From: a virus
Virus record (IMG/VR): IMGVR_UViG_3300042898_001370
Location: 1-53,292 of that record
Strand: one strand, 5' to 3'
DNA: 53,292 nt
Part shown: piece after piece, positions 15,503 through 25,188 of the stretch
Numbering within the stretch: position 1 is the first letter of the stretch
Layout of the letters: the number at the start of each line of letters is the position of its first letter
Notes under the pieces: model-generated
Seen by the model: the letters and a program-made list of their open reading frames with translations, nothing else
Databases searched by the model: none
What the model was told of the DNA's origin: nothing
Position numbers and translations under genes: made by a program

Positions 15503-16408
15503 TCACTTATCTGCTAGTCCATGCCCAATTTTTTTACCCTGCATTTGACGGCTAAAGCTTGGATTCATGCCATTCATTTCTAGGATATCGTCACGGATAT
15601 TTTGGCTTCGCTTTTCAGTATTCAACACTCTACAGAAGCTATTGTTTACTGCGGCGGTGTAATAAGCAAACGGGTTAGCACTCTTTGCTTCATTGAATCT
15701 AAGACCAACATATGTTAACTGTAGAATAGCACTTGCTTCCATTTCATCGCGGTAAGTATAACCTCTCCAGTTAAACTTCATGGAATACTTTTCACACAGC
15801 ATCATGTACATACGAGCTAGCTTGTTAGTTATGTTGCCATGATCTTTGTTAAAGTGTCCGTTCTCCATACCACCTTCCCAATGACTCTTGCCAACACAGT
15901 TAAATGAGTTATTCTCATCAAGTTTGTAATGATGGAAAGGAGGGAAGTTGACTTTTTCGTGAACCATATCATCAACCGCTTTTTTAGTTACAGCGTCTTC
16001 TAAATCTGAAAAATCTTCATCGTCATCATCTTCGAACACAAAGATTTCTTTAGCAGATTTCTTTTTAATAGTTTTTCTTGGTTGTTTTTGCGACATTGGA
16101 ATATGATCCCAAGTCATCACTCTAAAAATTAAATCAGTAGTGGGTATTGTTTCGGCTAATACTTTTTCGCCAGTCTCTTGTGTTAGTCTAGTTGCTCTAG
16201 TTTCTTTGGCCTGTTGAATCTGTTCAGGCTTTAGTGCATATTCTAAACTAGTTTCTAAATCACTTTCAGGCATATCAATGATGATATCATATCGATGATA
16301 ATCTGGATCTACAAAGGAGCAATATGAGTTTTTGCTCGTATGAATTTCTTTTAGAATGTCTTTGTTGTTTAGATAATTTATTTTGCGGGGTTTTTTTACT
16401 GGGGTCAT
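15503..16408 (-). CDS. 55: Late transcription sigma factor (gp55)
   Basis: The T4-type sigma factor that redirects host RNA polymerase to late promoters of the TATAAATA type. From the ATG at 16408 the product is 301 aa. Recognisable family text includes RKINYLNNKDILKEIHTSK at the N-terminus, VNFPPFHHYKLDENN, NKLARMYMMLCEKYSMKFNWRG, and the helix-turn-helix-like end around NPFAYYTAAVNNSFCRVLN (approx. residues 250-268). T4 gp55 is 185 aa. Extra length lies in an N-terminal segment of ~80 residues and a very acidic stretch VFEDDDDEDFSDLED (~residues 144-158). The T4-style hydrophobic C-terminal tail that binds the sliding clamp is not evident here. The start at 16408 is chosen over a TTG at 16411. 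Confidence 0.93.
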   Translation of the reverse strand: MTPVKKPRKINYLNNKDILKEIHTSKNSYCSFVDPDYHRYDIIIDMPESDLETSLEYALKPEQIQQAKETRATRLTQETGEKVLAETIPTTDLIFRVMTWDHIPMSQKQPRKTIKKKSAKEIFVFEDDDDEDFSDLEDAVTKKAVDDMVHEKVNFPPFHHYKLDENNSFNCVGKSHWEGGMENGHFNKDHGNITNKLARMYMMLCEKYSMKFNWRGYTYRDEMEASAILQLTYVGLRFNEAKSANPFAYYTAAVNNSFCRVLNTEKRSQNIRDDILEMNGMNPSFSRQMQGKKIGHGLADK

Positions 16409-16433
16409 CAATGTAAGTTCCTACTTTCATTAC

Positions 16434-16462
16434 ACTATACATCCAATGTTGTAAAAATACAA
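16434..16462 (-). promoter_or_regulatory. 55: Sigma70-like promoter of gp55
   Basis: On the minus strand TTGTAT (16457-16462) and TATAGT (16434-16439) are separated by 17 bases, a fair host-type promoter ending about 25 bases before the gp55 start. A small palindrome GTTGT-AAAAAT-ACAAC (16448-16463) overlaps the -35 and could be an operator. No late box is present here, as expected for the gene that makes late transcription possible. Confidence 0.55.
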
Positions 16463-16495
16463 CACCTTTGGGTAAATTTTGCGGTTTTTTGCTGA

Positions 16496-16503
16496 GATAA
16501 ATA
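16496..16503 (+). promoter_or_regulatory. 48: Late promoter box GATAAATA for the baseplate operon
   Basis: GATAAATA with predicted start near 16509, giving a 24-base leader with AGAGGAAAAAC ahead of the ATG at 16533. It heads the run of baseplate genes from gp48-like to gp25. Confidence 0.72.
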
Positions 16504-16532
16504 CTAATGAATATATTTATCAGAGGAAAAAC

Positions 16533-18116
16533 ATGTCAGAGATCAACTCAAGAATTGCCGACACTAATACCGGCTTTATCCGTATCCGTGGTTCGGCTTT
16601 TATGGACAACGGTCGGATTGCATATAGATATATATTGTATGGCAACGGTGAGTTCAGTGCGTTAGATTTCAGCACAGACAGTGCCGCTGTACTGGCACAA
16701 ATTACAGCCTCAGGTAATAACTTAATTTTACCTAACGGAACACTGGTAAGAATTGCAAATCCTCCGGGCGCCAGTGTAGTCGCAGCAACTATAAGAGAAC
16801 AGGCACCACAGATACAACAATACTTGACCGCAGTGTTGGAAGATGAACTCGCTCAAAAAGAAGCTGCTGCAACCCCTGCTCCGGTTCCTACTCCTACTCC
16901 TACTCCAGCTCCAACACCGCCCCCAGCAACCAACCCAGCCGACACTAATATAACAAACACAACTAACACGACAAGCACTGCGTCAGCAACAGTGATAACT
17001 ACGCCGGAATCGGTAACTGTAATAACTGAAGAATCCACTACCACTACCTCTAGCGGATCAACAACTATAACTGTACCGCCAACTACATCAGCGCCAAACA
17101 CAACTGCCACCACAGCAACCACTACTCCTCCAAGAACATCGCCCGAGACCACTACTAACCCTAGTAACGCAGCGTTGCCGCTGGGAGATGATATTGATGA
17201 CATTTACGATCCCAATTTAACTCCGGAACAAATCGCATCGTTAAGTCCAGGTGACCGACAAGCAAGAGAAAACTTCTTCATTGAAGAAGCAGGAGGCGAC
17301 CCCAACACAGACGGACTGGGAGAGGTAGAAGAAGACGGCACTATCGTCGTTACAGCCCCCGGAGAAGACGATGAGATTGTAGTCAATGGAAGAGTCGATT
17401 GGCGGGCAAGACTTTCATTGGCACCGGACAGCACATATTTTTATAACAATCCAGCAGCTGGAATATTAGCACCGCTAATTAGTACTAATGGGGTAATATT
17501 CCCATACACACCGGCAATTAATATCAACTATGTTGCTAGCTATGAACCGGCAAGTATTGTTCACAATAACTATAAAGTTTTCCAGTATTCAAACAGCTTT
17601 ATTGACTCAGTAACCATTACGTGTGATTTTACTGCACAAGATGATGGCGAAGCAAATTACATGCTAGCGGTTATCCACTTCTTTAGATCACTAACTAAAA
17701 TGTTTTTTGGACAAGACCAGCAACCTAAAGCCGGAACTCCGCCCCCTTTGTGCTACTTGAGAGGTATGGGAGCCTATCAGTTTGCGAATCACCCTCTAGC
17801 AGTTTCAAGCTTTGCTTATAACTTACCCAATGACGTTGATTATATTTCGACTGCCGGACCAATAACTACACAAGCACCGACAGCGACAAACAATCTATCA
17901 AGTTCGCTTAGACTGCCCCCTAACGTTGTTCCGGGCGGAGTAGCTGCTCCCCCGATGTTTGAATCCAAACCTATAGCAGACAGATTAACTTGGGTCCCTA
18001 CAAAGATGCAAATGGTTATTACTTGTATACCGATGATGAGTAGAAATGAAGTATCTAATGTATTCTCGTTGGAAGAATATAGCAACGGCATATTAGTAAG
18101 TGAAGGATTCTGGTAA
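16533..18116 (+). CDS. 48: Baseplate tail-tube cap protein (gp48-like, possibly gp54)
   Basis: A 527-aa protein from the ATG at 16533, supported by AGAGGAAAAAC; an upstream in-frame ATG at 16479 overlaps the promoter box and lacks a ribosome site. Residues ~110-220 are a Thr/Pro/Ser-rich linker, and ~220-290 are acidic. The C-terminal ~230 residues hold the family part: VIFPYTPAININYVASYEP, SNSFIDSVTITCDFTAQDDGEANYMLAVIHFFRS, GQYQF-like GAYQFANHPLAV, and the end NVFSLEEYSNG. In T4, gp48 and gp54 are tube-like proteins that cap the hub and start tail-tube growth. The two are hard to separate by eye. It overlaps gp53 by one base (TAATG). Confidence 0.78.
   Translation: MSEINSRIADTNTGFIRIRGSAFMDNGRIAYRYILYGNGEFSALDFSTDSAAVLAQITASGNNLILPNGTLVRIANPPGASVVAATIREQAPQIQQYLTAVLEDELAQKEAAATPAPVPTPTPTPAPTPPPATNPADTNITNTTNTTSTASATVITTPESVTVITEESTTTTSSGSTTITVPPTTSAPNTTATTATTTPPRTSPETTTNPSNAALPLGDDIDDIYDPNLTPEQIASLSPGDRQARENFFIEEAGGDPNTDGLGEVEEDGTIVVTAPGEDDEIVVNGRVDWRARLSLAPDSTYFYNNPAAGILAPLISTNGVIFPYTPAININYVASYEPASIVHNNYKVFQYSNSFIDSVTITCDFTAQDDGEANYMLAVIHFFRSLTKMFFGQDQQPKAGTPPPLCYLRGMGAYQFANHPLAVSSFAYNLPNDVDYISTAGPITTQAPTATNNLSSSLRLPPNVVPGGVAAPPMFESKPIADRLTWVPTKMQMVITCIPMMSRNEVSNVFSLEEYSNGILVSEGFW
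16865..17180 (+). repeat. Low-complexity Pro/Thr-rich linker coding region
   Basis: This segment codes for PTPTPTPAPTPPP and then runs of Thr/Ser/Ala with acidic interruptions, about 100 residues. It separates a short N-terminal domain from the tube-cap domain and is absent from the T4 proteins. Confidence 0.8.
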
Positions 18117-18433
18117 TGGCAAAAGGCTTAAATATTTACGGAAGATCAAGTCCATATTATTCGACCCCGGTCGTTAATAATAAATTCTTGGATGTCATGA
18201 CGTATCGCAGTATACCGTTTGACCCCACAGATGTGTTTATGACGATAACTCAGGTTTATGAATATAGACCCGATCTACTAGCATTTGACTTGTACAAGAC
18301 TCCTAATTTATGGTGGGTGTTTGCTGCTCGAAATCCAAATATATTGGGTCCTGATCCATATTTTAATTTCAAGACGGGAATAGGGATATACATACCTACA
18401 CAACAAACTTTACAGAGAGAATTAGGAATTTAA
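18116..18433 (+). CDS. 53: Baseplate wedge subunit gp53
   Basis: A 105-aa protein with the clear gp53 signature YEYRPDLLAFDLYKTPNLWW, then VFAARNPNILGPDPYFNFKTGIGIYIPTQ. This LysM-like end is characteristic of wedge proteins that help join wedges around the hub. It is shorter than T4 gp53 (196 aa) and is mostly the conserved core. The start overlaps the previous stop by one base, implying coupled translation. Confidence 0.9.
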   Translation: MAKGLNIYGRSSPYYSTPVVNNKFLDVMTYRSIPFDPTDVFMTITQVYEYRPDLLAFDLYKTPNLWWVFAARNPNILGPDPYFNFKTGIGIYIPTQQTLQRELGI

Positions 18434-18436
18434 TAT

Positions 18437-20923
18437 ATGACTAACCCAAACACGCTATCGGGCCCTGCAAGTGACGATAGTGGTCAAGGACAACCAAACT
18501 CTGCTAACTCTTCACCTACCCCAAACTCAGCAGATTTGGGCGATGAACAACTTTCGAATATAGAAAACGATTTTGATAATGAATCAAGTTCAGGGGCAAG
18601 ACAAGACAACGAAGAAGGCATCGATGATTTAGGTGAGCCAGGTACTCCTCCTTATGAAAATGAAGGGTTCATTAGAATTCCAATATCGGATAGCGGCAAA
18701 CCAGGCATTAGATTAAAAAATGCTTTAGGATATTTGGCTAGCTATACCTATCAAATTAGTCTGTACATGATTACTCCAAGAGCATATGAATACTTCATAA
18801 AGACTGGACGGAGAGATGTCACTGCCTTCAATAAAGCAAACCTAGATGATGTACAAGGCGGCGCCTTCTTAGTTGCTCAAAGTGCCGGTATGGGAGGCCC
18901 TGCTGAAAGAGCCCCAGGTTTTAACTTAGATTATTATATTGATAATCTAGTATTCACCCACCAAACTGCTGCAAAAGAAACGGCTGGACCATTAGTAAAG
19001 ACCGACTATAAATTCAGAATTACAGAACCATATGGATTTTCGTTTGTATCTAAACTAGCTAGAGCTACTAAAGCACTTGAAGATTCTGCTGGCGGACCTA
19101 ACTTACAAAATTACAAAGGAGACGAAAATGCCAATCCTACGAAGAATTTCTTCATCATTGGTGTTAGATTTTTCGGCTGGGACCAAGCAGGTAATCAAGT
19201 TTTGGGCGATGAAGAATTTGATGGTCAAGCACTTGATCCCAACGCTAGCGGAACCGGCGCACTTTTTGAAACGTACAACGAAATTGTTTTTACAGAATTC
19301 AAATTTAAAATTGATGGTAGATCAACAGTGTATGATGTCAAGGCACAGCCGATTGACATATCATCCACTGTCAATGCAACGAAGGGGACAAACCCTGATA
19401 ATAAAAGCGTAAGCGGCAGAACGGTTAGAGACTTGTTAGTTGGTCCCAACGGTCTACTAACTAAACTCAATGCCGAAGAAAAAAAGCTGGTACCAAAATC
19501 AGCAGAGTATCCTATAACATATAAGATTCAATGGTTAGGTGATGATATTGAGCAATTAGCAGTATCTCCTGTAGTAACTGATAACATGAAAAGCAAGATG
19601 AACTTGCCTAATAGCAACGCAAAAAATACAAATGAGTCAAATGACGCATTAGCTATAAAAACAACGCCGAACAAGAATGAAGTTCAAACGTCTATCGGTA
19701 AAGTTCCTATCACGCAGGCAATCGAACAGATATTTGTACGGAGTAAGTTTATGCTTGATGCATTAACTAAAAACTACAAAGATGACAACGAAGCCAACCC
19801 AGAAACTAATGAACCAGGGTCTGCTGAAGGAACTGGCAAGAAGATGGTGTGGTTCAACATTAGTCCTAAAATAACTAACATCCAATGGGACAAAAAGCGA
19901 AAAGACTGGGCATATGATATAGTATATGTTATACAAACATATTTGGTTCCGTCGACTCCAAGTAATTACGTAAGTGAAAAGACCAAGTATTATGGTCCTC
20001 ATAAAAGATACGATTATTGGTATACCGGGCAGAATACTGAAATTATAGGATATGAACAGAAAATCGATAATCAATATTTCCTAGCGACATATACTGATCC
20101 AGCAAATACAAATGATAGTGACACCGGAGATACTAAAACAGCAGTTAATAGACAGTCCGGTGGCGATAAAACCGGCTCTGGTGGGACACCTTCAAATGAA
20201 GCAATCAATAACTTTAGGACTAGTCTATATGACCCTGCAAGCTTTGCAACTGCTAAAATTCAAATAATGGGCGATCCAGATTTTATTATGCATGATACAG
20301 CATCGGTCGATACTAGCACAACCGGTTCAACGTCATACAATAAATTTTATGATTCAAACGGTACTACAGTTAACCCAACCGGTGGCCAAGTATTCATTGA
20401 GGTAAACTTTAACGAAGCGGTAGATTATTCTCGTACCGGAACTATAGAACAGGACGCAATTGAACAAGATCTACCACCAGTAGAAGGGGAACCGGGTACT
20501 TTATTAATCAATGATAGTATCGAATTTTGGAGATTCAATGATCCTGAACAGGCAGCGGAGGTCAAGGGTATCCCGTATCAAATTTTATCGGTGACCAATA
20601 GTCTAGTTAATGGGGCCTTTACTGCGACAATATCGGCGGTTATTAACCAAGACTTAGCGGATGATTCACTCAGCGATGAGGGCAAAGACGAAGCAAGAGA
20701 AGAAGGACTTGATACGACCGAAGAAGCGACCCCCACAACGGAAGCCGCAAATAACAATGCAGTGAATCCGCCTCCTGATAAGCCAACAACTAACACTAAC
20801 CCAGTTAACGCTGGCCGTTCTCCTGGGATTTTATCAGGTCTCGCATCAACAAACCGCGGGACACCAATAATTGACCCACAGACAGGACAAGTACTTGGTT
20901 ACTCACAAGATGCTGATACTTAA
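18437..20923 (+). CDS. Baseplate hub-like structural protein (gp27 candidate by position)
   Basis: An 828-aa protein. Residues 1-75 are acidic and disordered. A folded part at ~75-300 carries ALGYLASYTYQISLYMITP, DYYIDNLVFTHQTA and YKFRITEPYGFSFVSKL, a pattern seen in hub subunits that interact with the spike. A mid region (~460-560) carries YYGPHKRYDYWYTGQNTEI and a beta-rich part follows. The C-terminal ~90 residues are disordered. It lies between gp53 and the gp5-like spike gene, so a gp27-like ring under the spike is the best guess. T4 gp27 is only 391 aa, and I cannot show homology by eye. The ATG has AGGA nine bases upstream. Confidence 0.7.
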   Translation: MTNPNTLSGPASDDSGQGQPNSANSSPTPNSADLGDEQLSNIENDFDNESSSGARQDNEEGIDDLGEPGTPPYENEGFIRIPISDSGKPGIRLKNALGYLASYTYQISLYMITPRAYEYFIKTGRRDVTAFNKANLDDVQGGAFLVAQSAGMGGPAERAPGFNLDYYIDNLVFTHQTAAKETAGPLVKTDYKFRITEPYGFSFVSKLARATKALEDSAGGPNLQNYKGDENANPTKNFFIIGVRFFGWDQAGNQVLGDEEFDGQALDPNASGTGALFETYNEIVFTEFKFKIDGRSTVYDVKAQPIDISSTVNATKGTNPDNKSVSGRTVRDLLVGPNGLLTKLNAEEKKLVPKSAEYPITYKIQWLGDDIEQLAVSPVVTDNMKSKMNLPNSNAKNTNESNDALAIKTTPNKNEVQTSIGKVPITQAIEQIFVRSKFMLDALTKNYKDDNEANPETNEPGSAEGTGKKMVWFNISPKITNIQWDKKRKDWAYDIVYVIQTYLVPSTPSNYVSEKTKYYGPHKRYDYWYTGQNTEIIGYEQKIDNQYFLATYTDPANTNDSDTGDTKTAVNRQSGGDKTGSGGTPSNEAINNFRTSLYDPASFATAKIQIMGDPDFIMHDTASVDTSTTGSTSYNKFYDSNGTTVNPTGGQVFIEVNFNEAVDYSRTGTIEQDAIEQDLPPVEGEPGTLLINDSIEFWRFNDPEQAAEVKGIPYQILSVTNSLVNGAFTATISAVINQDLADDSLSDEGKDEAREEGLDTTEEATPTTEAANNNAVNPPPDKPTTNTNPVNAGRSPGILSGLASTNRGTPIIDPQTGQVLGYSQDADT

Positions 20924-20935
20924 GGAATTTGGAAT

Positions 20936-23900
20936 ATGCCAACAGATAATTTTAAGCCAAAAGGTCCAGTAAAAAGCGATAGTGCGGATTCCGGTGGCGC
21001 GGATGCAAAAAAGTATCCAGTCATTGGAATCGTCAAAGACAATATTGACTCAACTAGAACCGGCCGAATTAGTGTTGCGCTGCAAGATGGTAAAGGTTCG
21101 TTAGAGCCAAACGAAGGCCCATGGACTAGCGTACAGCACCTTAGCACTTTCTTTGGTTCTGTTAGACCTAGCGCAGGCAGCGGTAGCGATGACTACGGAT
21201 CATACAAAACTAATCCAAGCGCATATGGACAATGGCAAGCACCCCCCGATATCGGTACTAAAGTAATTTGTATCTTTGTCAACGGTGATCCCGATGCTGG
21301 ATATTATATAGGTGCTGTGGCTGAACCCGAAACATTACAAATGGTTCCTGCAATTGGCTCTAGCGAATCGGTCACATTAAATGAGGGCGAAGCCAAAAGC
21401 TACGGCGGCGCAACTAGATTACCAGTAACCAATCTAAACACCAACAACACAGATAAAGCAGATAGTAATGAATTTTTAAATACCCCTAGACCGGTTCATA
21501 GTTACACTGCAAGTATCATGAGTCAGCAAGGTGTTATTCGTGATCCTATTAGAGGACCGATAAGTTCAAGTGCGCAACGTGAAGCCGCAAGTAGAGTTGG
21601 TTGGGGAGTATCAACTCCTGGCAGACCGATTTACGAAGGCGGATACAATGATGAAAATCTACCAGAAAATTTAGGCGGCGGGAAAGCAGAGCAGCTTAAA
21701 GTTATTTCTAGACGAGGTGGCCACAGCATGGTTATGGACGATGGGGACATTATTGGTAGAGACCAATTAATCCGCATTCGAACTTCGCTGGGTCACCAAA
21801 TATTAATGAGCGACGACGGTCAAACATTAATGATTTTACACAGTAATGGTCAAAGCTACATTGAGTTAGGCAAAGAAGGCACCGTTGATGTATTTGCTAT
21901 GAACAGCATCAATATGCGTACTCAAGGCGATTTCAATATTCACGCTGATAGGGATGTCAACATTCAAGCTATGGAAAACTTGAATATTCAAGCAAAAAAT
22001 ATTCATACTAATTCAGAAGAAGAAACCAAATCAAGAGCTGGAACTGAGTATAGAATTAGTGCATTAACTAATTTTACTGCAAAAGCAGGTTTTGGCGCTG
22101 CAATTAAAGCAGATGGAGAAGCTAGTCTAGTCGGTGGTTTAAGAGCAGTTATCAAGGCTAAAATTAGGATAGACTTAAATTCAGGTTCACCTATTCTAAA
22201 ACCAAAAGATGTGCCGATCATTCCACTAATAGCACAGACAGACACGTTGTTTGACAAAGAAAAGGGTTGGGCAGCAGCACCTGCAAAACTGTTAACTATT
22301 GCTTCACGGACTCCGGCTCACTATCCGTGGGCAAATGCAGGTCAAGGGGTAGATGTTAAAGTTAGTGGCGACTCCGAAGACAATTTACCAAGCCCGCCTT
22401 CTGCGGCAGTTCAAGCAGTAAACCAAGCGGCTGAAGGTTTACCAGCTGACCCGCCTAGTACTGCTACTGTATCCTCAGTCCCGCCGGTATCAGCAGTATC
22501 CGAAACTATGGACAAGACAACAACGGACGCTGTCTTAGGGTCAAGTGCAACATCAGCAGCCGAAGGCCCGGGACAAGAAGCTGTAACATCGGGAGCAGCT
22601 ATTGTATCTCCGACAGACGCACCCAATATTAATGGAATTAATAGTGCATTAGGAGAAGCTGCTGCTACTATCGGCGGAGTATCTACTCAGGTAACCGTCG
22701 CAGATAGGGCACTTTCTTCGCTTACCGGATCATTCAGCAATAATACAATAGCAATGGGTTCATTTGCACAAACACCAACTCAGTTAACTGTTAGTGGTAT
22801 TCTAAAACCAGGCACAGCTACACTTATTAATGGACTAGCATCTTCTGGAAAAAATCTAACATCTACAACACCAGACATATTATTTGCTGGAAAACCAGGT
22901 GCTGAAAATATCAATATGTTAGCAGAGAATACTACGGCTCAGGCAGCGTCACTTGTATCAGTTCTAAAAGTAGCCCAGCAACAGTTAAATGATGTTGGTG
23001 TTCTATCCGGAAAAGAATCATCTACGCAATCTGCCGGTCTCATAACAGCGGCAGCTAGTTTTGGAACCGACGCCGTAATCGACACGGTACGAGATTTCGG
23101 TACAAATATACTTCCGTCTAGCAATGCTAGTCAATTAGCAAGTAGAATAATAACGACCGATTCGGTATCCGCTGCTATCTCTAGTTCACAAGCATTAAGA
23201 ACAAACGTAACAGATCAACTAAGCAACCTAACAGGTGTCAATACCGGCGCGGTACTTAGCACTATTGGTAAAGGTATATCGGCCGCTAACTTAGCTAGCA
23301 CTTTAGGCGGTTTAGGCGGTATTGCTAACTCCCTAAAATCTGTCAGCGGCGTACTAGGAGGACTTCGTGGAGGAATTGTTTCATTAACTAGTTTGCTTAA
23401 CTCAGTTAAGGGTATTTCTGGGTCAGCATATGCGGCGGTGCTAGCCGGATTCACTAAACTAGAACCTAATGTTCCGCAGTACCTAAGCGAGTTTGCTAAG
23501 AAAACTTCTGCAATATCTACAATAGTTTCTAGAGCTAGCTCTTCTCCTAATTCAGGTAGCTCACTAAACTCTTTAGGCAACACATTAAGCAGTTTGGCAT
23601 CAAATGCAACTTCATTAGCTAACGATCTTCAAACAGCAGAAAGGGTTACGAATAGTATCGAAAATACATTTAATAATTCAATTGATAGCATAACGGGAAT
23701 AGGAAACAATATTGGCGGTGCGCCTTCAAGATTGCCAAATACCATCAATGGTGGTATTCTTGACAATGTATTAGTAGAAACACAATCTAATGCTAATACA
23801 TCGCTATCTACATTGATTGATTCAGTATCTGGTACAAATGACCAACAGTTGATAAATGCGGTAAGTGATTCCACTGATATGATTAACAGTATGGCTGGAG

Positions 23901-24691
23901 CCTCAACCGCACTAGCGTCAGGTGGACTCACCAGTCTAGCGAATGCAGCTAGAGTTACGCAGTCCGGTGGTGGAGCAGCAACCGCATCAGCACTAGCTAG
24001 TGGGTTATCTAATTTACCGGGAGGAATAAGAACAGTTTCAACTGTAACTAATTTAGCAGCCAATGCTGTTAACTCACTGCCCGGCACAAGTATACTAACC
24101 AGTGAGATGAAAAATATTCAAACACAAGTGCTGAACGGGTTAAGCACGGTATCATCTGTTGCCAATTCGTTAGGAAGTTTTGCTAATAGAGCAGGTGGCC
24201 TAACATCAGCTATCACATCTAGATTGCCACTTGGTCAAGCCTCACAACTATTATCATCCTTGTCTGCACTGGGAGCTGGCGGCGCAAGTCCTATCAAATT
24301 ACCTAGCATAGGAATCAATACGATAAACAGACAATCTCTTACAGCACAGATAAAAAGTGTCATAGGTGACCCTGGAATTCCAGAACCCAATTTATTGGGA
24401 GAAATCAGTGAATCAACTATTGCAAGTTTTGAGCAAGAACTTCTTACAGCACTAGAAGATATACAAAAGATTGAAGATGAATTGAATGCTGCCCTTCAAG
24501 TTGAAAATACTGCCTATGCAAGACTCACTGCTATAGAAAGAGACGCTCCGTTTGGGGATCCGGCAATCGCTGAAGCTAGAAGAATTTATATTGAAGCCAC
24601 TAACAGATCAAGTGAATTAATGGACCAATATATAAAGCTGACAGAAGCGGATAGTACTTCGATAAATACTAGTAATACAGGATTAGTATAA
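20936..24691 (+). CDS. 5: Baseplate spike protein (gp5/VgrG-like), without visible lysozyme domain
   Basis: A 1251-aa central spike protein. Residues ~20-140 are the OB-fold that sits on the hub (VIGIVKDNIDSTRTGRISVAL, then IGTKVICIFVNGDPDAGYYIG). Residues ~270-400 are the beta-helix needle part with the VgrG/gp5-type sequence GHQILMSDDGQTLMILHSNG, then short repeats such as INMRTQGDFNIHADRDVNIQ. From ~430 onward it is Ser/Ala/Asn-rich and of low complexity, ending in a coiled coil (~1160-1240). T4 gp5 (575 aa) carries a lysozyme between these parts. I see none here, and the tape-measure protein instead carries wall-cutting domains. The RBS TAAGGAATTTGGAAT precedes the ATG. Confidence 0.85.
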   Translation: MPTDNFKPKGPVKSDSADSGGADAKKYPVIGIVKDNIDSTRTGRISVALQDGKGSLEPNEGPWTSVQHLSTFFGSVRPSAGSGSDDYGSYKTNPSAYGQWQAPPDIGTKVICIFVNGDPDAGYYIGAVAEPETLQMVPAIGSSESVTLNEGEAKSYGGATRLPVTNLNTNNTDKADSNEFLNTPRPVHSYTASIMSQQGVIRDPIRGPISSSAQREAASRVGWGVSTPGRPIYEGGYNDENLPENLGGGKAEQLKVISRRGGHSMVMDDGDIIGRDQLIRIRTSLGHQILMSDDGQTLMILHSNGQSYIELGKEGTVDVFAMNSINMRTQGDFNIHADRDVNIQAMENLNIQAKNIHTNSEEETKSRAGTEYRISALTNFTAKAGFGAAIKADGEASLVGGLRAVIKAKIRIDLNSGSPILKPKDVPIIPLIAQTDTLFDKEKGWAAAPAKLLTIASRTPAHYPWANAGQGVDVKVSGDSEDNLPSPPSAAVQAVNQAAEGLPADPPSTATVSSVPPVSAVSETMDKTTTDAVLGSSATSAAEGPGQEAVTSGAAIVSPTDAPNINGINSALGEAAATIGGVSTQVTVADRALSSLTGSFSNNTIAMGSFAQTPTQLTVSGILKPGTATLINGLASSGKNLTSTTPDILFAGKPGAENINMLAENTTAQAASLVSVLKVAQQQLNDVGVLSGKESSTQSAGLITAAASFGTDAVIDTVRDFGTNILPSSNASQLASRIITTDSVSAAISSSQALRTNVTDQLSNLTGVNTGAVLSTIGKGISAANLASTLGGLGGIANSLKSVSGVLGGLRGGIVSLTSLLNSVKGISGSAYAAVLAGFTKLEPNVPQYLSEFAKKTSAISTIVSRASSSPNSGSSLNSLGNTLSSLASNATSLANDLQTAERVTNSIENTFNNSIDSITGIGNNIGGAPSRLPNTINGGILDNVLVETQSNANTSLSTLIDSVSGTNDQQLINAVSDSTDMINSMAGASTALASGGLTSLANAARVTQSGGGAATASALASGLSNLPGGIRTVSTVTNLAANAVNSLPGTSILTSEMKNIQTQVLNGLSTVSSVANSLGSFANRAGGLTSAITSRLPLGQASQLLSSLSALGAGGASPIKLPSIGINTINRQSLTAQIKSVIGDPGIPEPNLLGEISESTIASFEQELLTALEDIQKIEDELNAALQVENTAYARLTAIERDAPFGDPAIAEARRIYIEATNRSSELMDQYIKLTEADSTSINTSNTGLV

Positions 24692-24692
24692 A

Positions 24693-25142
24693 ATGGCAAC
24701 TTATTTAGGATTTAGTACGCAGAATGTTGGTAAGTCTCAAACTACTAACGCCTTGTCTGGTAGAGACGGCGGTCCTGGTGGAATAAGACAATCAATAGTA
24801 TGGGGCAAAAAGTTTAAATTAGTCGATACTAAATTAGTAGTGCAAGACTTTATCAATGCTATGAATATACGTAAGGGGACTAAAGTAGGTCAACCCGGTT
24901 ACGGTACTTCATTGTGGGATTATGTATTTGATACTAATACCCAGGCTGTACGAGCGCAAATTGAAAATGAAGTCCGAAGACTAGCTCGCCTTGATCCTAG
25001 AATCATTCTTAACTCAGTAGCAATTTACTCAAATTCTAATGGAGTTTTAATTGAACTTCAAATGGCGGTAGCACCTATGAACGAAGCATTCGTAACTAAA
25101 ATTAATGTCAGTTTAACCACAGAAACTGCCTCAATAGTCTAA
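24693..25142 (+). CDS. 25: Baseplate wedge subunit gp25
   Basis: A 149-aa GPW/gp25 family protein that nucleates sheath polymerisation at the baseplate. The family motif is visible: GYGTSLWDYVFDTNT at ~70-84, then IENEVRRLARLDPRI with a DPR (101-103) in place of the usual EPR triad. The length is near T4 gp25 (132 aa), with an N-terminal extension. It starts one base after the spike gene stop and precedes gp6, the usual pairing in contractile tails. Confidence 0.94.
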   Translation: MATYLGFSTQNVGKSQTTNALSGRDGGPGGIRQSIVWGKKFKLVDTKLVVQDFINAMNIRKGTKVGQPGYGTSLWDYVFDTNTQAVRAQIENEVRRLARLDPRIILNSVAIYSNSNGVLIELQMAVAPMNEAFVTKINVSLTTETASIV

Positions 25143-25159
25143 TCCACAGTTTTTTCTAT

Positions 25160-25167
25160 GATAAATA
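25160..25167 (+). promoter_or_regulatory. 6: Late promoter box GATAAATA for gp6
   Basis: GATAAATA in the 46-base gap after gp25. The predicted start near 25173 leaves a 16-base leader with GAGAGAAACT before the ATG at 25189. Confidence 0.72.
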
Positions 25168-25188
25168 TATTATCAATAGAGAGAAACT

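Noticed and set aside
16479-16532. Extra 18 residues upstream of the gp48-like start
   Set aside because: The longer start overlaps the late-promoter box and has no Shine-Dalgarno; AGAGGAAAAAC lies right before the ATG at 16533.
23215-24087. Minus-strand frames opposite the spike gene
   Set aside because: Pro/Leu/Ala-rich antisense shadows of Ser/Gly/Ala codons, with no start signals.
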